Of a stretch of DNA of 64,000 nt, positions 60,845-64,000 are shown one piece after another (the stretch's first letter is position 1; every line of letters starts with the position of its first letter). The DNA comes from Silene latifolia (Eukaryota > Streptophyta > Magnoliopsida > Caryophyllales > Caryophyllaceae): the NCBI RefSeq assembly GCF_048544455.1, contig NC_133534.1, forward strand, positions 88,627,637 to 88,691,636. The letters are read 5' to 3'. The position numbers and the translations under genes were made by a program. The notes under the pieces are model-generated. The model was given only the letters and a program-made list of their open reading frames with translations. It was not told the DNA's origin and ran no database searches.

Positions 60845-62562
60845 AGGGAAGCATACAGATAATTCCCACACTACCTGATATTATCAGTAAGAACCAGGAA
60901 GCTTTTGTGAAGGGTAGAAGTATTCTTGAGAATATATTGATCTGTCAAGACCTAGTAAGGATGTATCACAGAGGTAGAGCATCACCCAGGTGTATGTTTA
61001 AGCTAGACTTGCAGAAAGCTTATGATTCTATAGAGTGGACTTTTGTGGACCAGATGTTAGAGGCCCTGAGATTCCCTGACAATTTTAGGTTACTTGTTAT
61101 GGCCTCCCTTTCAACTCCATCTTACACTCTCAATTTGAATGGTGCCCACTTTGGATATTTTAAGGGTAAAAGGGGGTTAAGGTAAGGGGACCCTATCTCC
61201 CCTCTGCTATTCTGTCTGTGTATGGAGTATTTGACTAGAATTATGAACTTTGCAACTAATCAATGGTATTTCAGGTATCACCCCCTTTGCAATATCCTGA
61301 AGTTAACTCATTTGTTATTTGCTGATGATTTGCTTATGTTCAGTAAAGGGGATGTAAAATCTATTAGGCTTATTCTGAGAGTTATAGCAACCTTCTATGT
61401 TGCATTTGGTCTCAAGGTAAATGCATCCAAGTCTGAGGTGGTTTTCGGTGGTGTAGCTGATGATTTGAAGTATGACATTACCCAGGTTTCAGGGTTCCAG
61501 GAGGGTCATCTCCCTTTCAAGTATTTGGGTGTCCCCATCCAACCTGGTAGGATCACTAAATATGACTGTAATGTCCTTTTAGAGAACATTGTGGCTAAAA
61601 TTCGAGGCATAGGAGTAAGAAAGCTTAGTTATGCAGGGCGACTTGTTCTTATAAATTTTGTCCTCAACACACTTCATAATTACCGGGCCTCTATCTTCCT
61701 AATTCCTAAAGGGGTTATTAAGAGGATTGAAGCTATATGTAGGAACTTCTTATGGTGTGGAGAGTCTGATTATAGCGGATCACCTTTGGTTTCATGGCAT
61801 GGCATTTGTTGCAGTAAAAAAGAGGGTGGTCTGGGTATAAAGGAAGCTGGGGTGTGGAATAATGCAAGTGTAGGTAAGCTTGTTAATTGGGTATATACAA
61901 AGGCTGACAGACTTTGGGTCCTTTGGATTGATCATGTGTATTTGAAAGGGGCACAGTGAGATACTTATGTACCTTCTCCTGATTCCAATTGGAACTGGAG
62001 AAATATATGTCGTGTCAAAAGATTGATGAAAAGTGGTTTTCAGAACAGTTCTTGGATAACTACCCCTGGTGGTTATTCAGTAGGTGTAGGGTACCAATGG
62101 CTGAAGGGATCCCACCCCCTTGTTCCTTGGTATAAAGATGTTTGGGATACTTGGATTTTACCAAAACATTCATTTATTGGCTTGTTGATTCAGAGGATGG
62201 CCTTAAATACTCGGGCTAAACTTTACCAGCTGGGTTTCTGTATGTCAGATAGATGTATTCTTTGTGAAGTTGTGGAGGAAACTCATGAACACCTCTTTGG
62301 GGATTCTGTTTATAGCACTCGGGTGTTAGATGGTATTGAGCAGTGGCTCTGTCTTCGTCTTAATGGCCCTATGACCCATTATTCGAAGTTGCAGAGGAAG
62401 ACTTGTAGAATGGTAAGAATGGCTGTGTACTATATGCTGAGGACTGAACGCAACAATTGCAGGATGGAACTTCTACTTCGAAGGCCTGAGCATCTGGTAG
62501 CAGCTCTTAAGAAGCAACTGCATTATAGAATTGTACATCATGTGCATTCTGTTGTGCAGTAA
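60845..62562 (+). pseudogene. LINE-2 ORF2, reverse transcriptase and C-terminal part
   Basis: One frame with two nonsense codons (61183-61185, TAA in the normally RQGDP motif, and 61957-61959, TGA). Recognised parts: LPDIISKNQEAFVKGRSI, FKLDLQKAYDSIEW, the catalytic FADDLL at 61318-61335, the thumb-like region with KYLGVPI near 61520, GGLGIKEAGVWN near 61830, and the zinc-finger-like domain CILCEVVEETHEHLF near 62260. Reverse transcriptase would copy the LINE RNA at the nicked target. The N-terminal part of this domain is missing, replaced by the Copia body. Confidence 0.93.
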
Positions 62563-62706
62563 ACTGATTGTGCTTGGCTTAGTCATTTGGCAATTCAATG
62601 TAATTTGTGTACTTAGCCTTGCTAGAAACGTTGAAATATGTGCTGATTTGTAATATCCTCTTGGATGATTCATTTTATATAAAATGCTCACATGTTACCA
62701 AAAAAA
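62563..62706 (+). other. LINE-2 3' untranslated end and A tail
   Basis: After the ORF2 stop, about 140 bases end in TGTTACCAAAAAAAAA, directly followed by the TSD copy AATATGTTTATATTA. Confidence 0.8.
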
Positions 62707-62721
62707 AATATGTTTATATTA

Positions 62722-63218
62722 CCAAAGTATTTAGTAAAACATAAAAAAATATGTCTTTAATCAAACCAAAATTTACATCTCAAATTATTAAAAAAAAATA
62801 TTCTTTCTTGTAAATAACTAAAAAATGTAGCTTGAAATAATCTAATATAGGTGCCTGCTTCATGTGGATGCAACGCGTCAGCTTTGTTAGAGTAAAATGT
62901 TAACCTGGGAAAAAAACTCGTAAACTTTAACAAAAATTACAAATACGAATGTCTACGTCGCTCTTTCTAAACAAATTGTCATTTAAGCTTAAGCTTAAGA
63001 CGAGTCCAATATACTCATATGGAATATATAAGACACAAGTGAATTTCATAGAAAAACGCAAAACGTAAAATTTGTCCCACTAAACCATATTGAATGATAT
63101 CTGACCCTATTTTCGTTTTAGTACTAAGACGGAGGAGGCTGCTTTTTCTATCCTTTCCACCTATTTATGATCTATGAAATTATTATATTTGCCTAGAAAA
63201 TGTAAAGTTTGTACAAAC
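62722..63218. other. CACTA internal non-coding sequence
   Basis: AT-rich sequence between the LINE-2 target site and the minus-strand gene. It would hold the 3' end of that gene; no repeat is recognised. Confidence 0.4.
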
Positions 63219-63821
63219 CTTGGCGAGACGATCCTATACAAAGTCCTTTCAACAATTGAGCAAACTTCTCCTCCCAAATTTTGTTATTAGCTGCAATTTT
63301 TTCACCGACTTCATTTCTTGTTGCTTCAGCTTCTTTTTTGGCTGCTTCAGCATTTTTTCGAGCTTCTTCGGCATTTTTGTTAGCAGTCTCTATGTCTTTT
63401 TTAGCTTCTTCCAAGGTATCCATCGTGGTTCTCTTAACTAACATAACTTCATTAGCAAGATCCAACCGTGAAGGTTTTACTCCAAAATATTGGGTGATAC
63501 TTCTACCACGTGCATAACAACGCAAATATCCATGACTGTCTTTTCCTAGAACTTCTGCAATAATTTCATCATCTGTCTTTTGATTAAGTCCTTCCTCTCT
63601 TTCTTTCTTTAGCCTTTTTACTTCATCCTGCAATAATGAAAATAATTTAGATAGTGAATTTATTTTTTGTAAACATTATAAAATAACGCGATATTATGTT
63701 TCCTTACTATTGCATGCATGTTACAAGCTAAATTAGTAGAATTGACAGATTTATCTGATGCCCTTTGACGAGTTTCCAACAACATATCTACTCTTGAACA
63801 TTTTCCTCTATTTTTCTTCTT
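63219..63821 (-). CDS. Partial CACTA-associated protein gene (Transposase_24 / TNP1-like)
   Basis: Two minus-strand exons can be proposed. Exon 63821-63708 is 38 codons (KKKNRGKCSRVDMLLETRQ...), between acceptor TTGTAATTGTAG and donor GTAAGGAAAC. After an 80-base intron (63707-63628, ending TTTCATTATTGCAG) comes exon 63627-63219. The join keeps the frame in phase 0. The second exon has GKDSHGYLRCYARGRSITQYFG, like the conserved part of plant En/Spm-associated proteins, followed by a long coiled-coil-like Ala/Glu/Lys region (EEAKKDIETANKNAEEARKN...). A donor-like AAGGTTTGT follows at 63218; without splicing the frame ends at 63193. The gene starts beyond the window. Such proteins bind subterminal repeats like those at 45846-46380. 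Family identity is from memory of motifs. Confidence 0.55.
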
Positions 63822-64000
63822 CTACAATTACAACACAATAATATCATTAATTGTATAAGGATAAATATCTATCTATAAATAAAATTAAAATGCATGACAG
63901 CCAAGTCCACGTGACATCATATCTAATGCATACTATACTCAAAGGAGGCTTCACCTTATTTCTTACGTATCCATTTAAAAATCTACACCATTATTTCAAC
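63822..64000. other. Window edge within the CACTA element
   Basis: AT-rich sequence, probably an intron of the minus-strand gene whose earlier exons lie outside the window. No further exon is recognised. Confidence 0.35.

Larger units (their letters stand above)
46437..62706 (+). mobile_element. LINE-2: L1-type LINE split by a Copia body
   Basis: The flanks AATATGGTTATATTA (46422-46436) and AATATGTTTATATTA (62707-62721) form a 15-base TSD with one change, and the right one follows an A tail. Inside are a full 5' part with ORF1, the start of the ORF2 endonuclease, then Copia-4/Copia-5, then the ORF2 reverse transcriptase and 3' end, all on the plus strand. The rest of the endonuclease and the start of the reverse transcriptase are missing. 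Confidence 0.8.
45846..64000. mobile_element. CACTA (En/Spm) transposon, left end to window edge, carrying LINE-2
   Basis: The terminus CACTACAACAATTGAC at 45846 follows a possible 3-base TSD (TGT) and is followed by about 500 bases of subterminal repeats. The element is interrupted at 46437 by LINE-2 and resumes after the TSD copy ending at 62721. A gene like those carried by plant CACTA elements lies at 63219-63821 on the minus strand. The right terminus is outside the window, so length and integrity are unknown. Confidence 0.7.

Noticed and set aside
63220..63517. Plus-strand frames rich in Ser/Phe/Ala
   Set aside because: They are antisense to the coiled-coil exon on the minus strand.

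Overview
The window looks like repeat-rich DNA from a flowering plant, most likely a eudicot. It is AT-rich and packed with Ty1-copia and Ty3-gypsy LTR retrotransposons, L1-type LINEs and a CACTA (En/Spm) transposon. I cannot name the species; Caryophyllales is only a guess from the style of the repeats. I found no host gene, tRNA, rRNA or CRISPR array, and no new defence or metabolic system. The content is a nested stack of mobile elements, most with breaks. Because target-site duplications (TSDs) are visible, the order of insertion can be read.

Layout. 1-6103: Copia-1, cut by the left window edge, with an open gag but no readable pol, sitting in a minus-strand gypsy LTR (6104-7179). 7180-8331: unassigned, perhaps another LTR. 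8335-12049, 20957-22467 and 41538 to about 45090: pieces of one minus-strand Tat/Ogre-like gypsy remnant (Gypsy-G), full of short tandem arrays. Gypsy-G is split by Copia-2 (12050-20956, TSD GGTTT), by Gypsy-A (22468-41537, minus, TSD ACTAC) and by a 5'-truncated LINE (LINE-1, 42514-43506, TSD AAACTGCATTGGA). Gypsy-A is itself split by Gypsy-B (24722-31652, plus, TSD TCCTT) in its integrase and by Copia-3 (35461-40801, TSD GTTCA/ATTCA) in its 5' LTR.

45091-45845 is a gypsy reverse-transcriptase fragment cut by a CACTA element starting at 45846 and running off the right edge; part of a CACTA-associated gene is visible on the minus strand at 63219-63821. LINE-2 (46437-62706, TSD AATATG[G/T]TTATATTA) lies in the CACTA element. 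The middle of LINE-2 is replaced by an LTR-less Copia body (Copia-4, about 48260-60733), and Copia-4 was later hit by the complete minus-strand Copia-5 (48992-57952, TSD AAGGG).

How parts work together: each LTR element carries the usual cis parts (LTR with TATA box, primer-binding site for initiator Met-tRNA or a variant, polypurine tract) and a gag-pol polyprotein (capsid/zinc knuckle, protease, integrase, reverse transcriptase, RNase H; gypsy order has integrase last). Gypsy-B is the best preserved: one 1,515-codon frame with only two nonsense codons and LTRs differing at about nine sites. The most interesting points are the gypsy pair whose polypurine tract lies inside the pol frame so that pol ends within the 3' LTR, a palindrome cluster in the Copia-5 leader, a putative splice donor just after gag in two Copia elements, the LINE/Copia chimera, and the successive tandem arrays in Gypsy-G.
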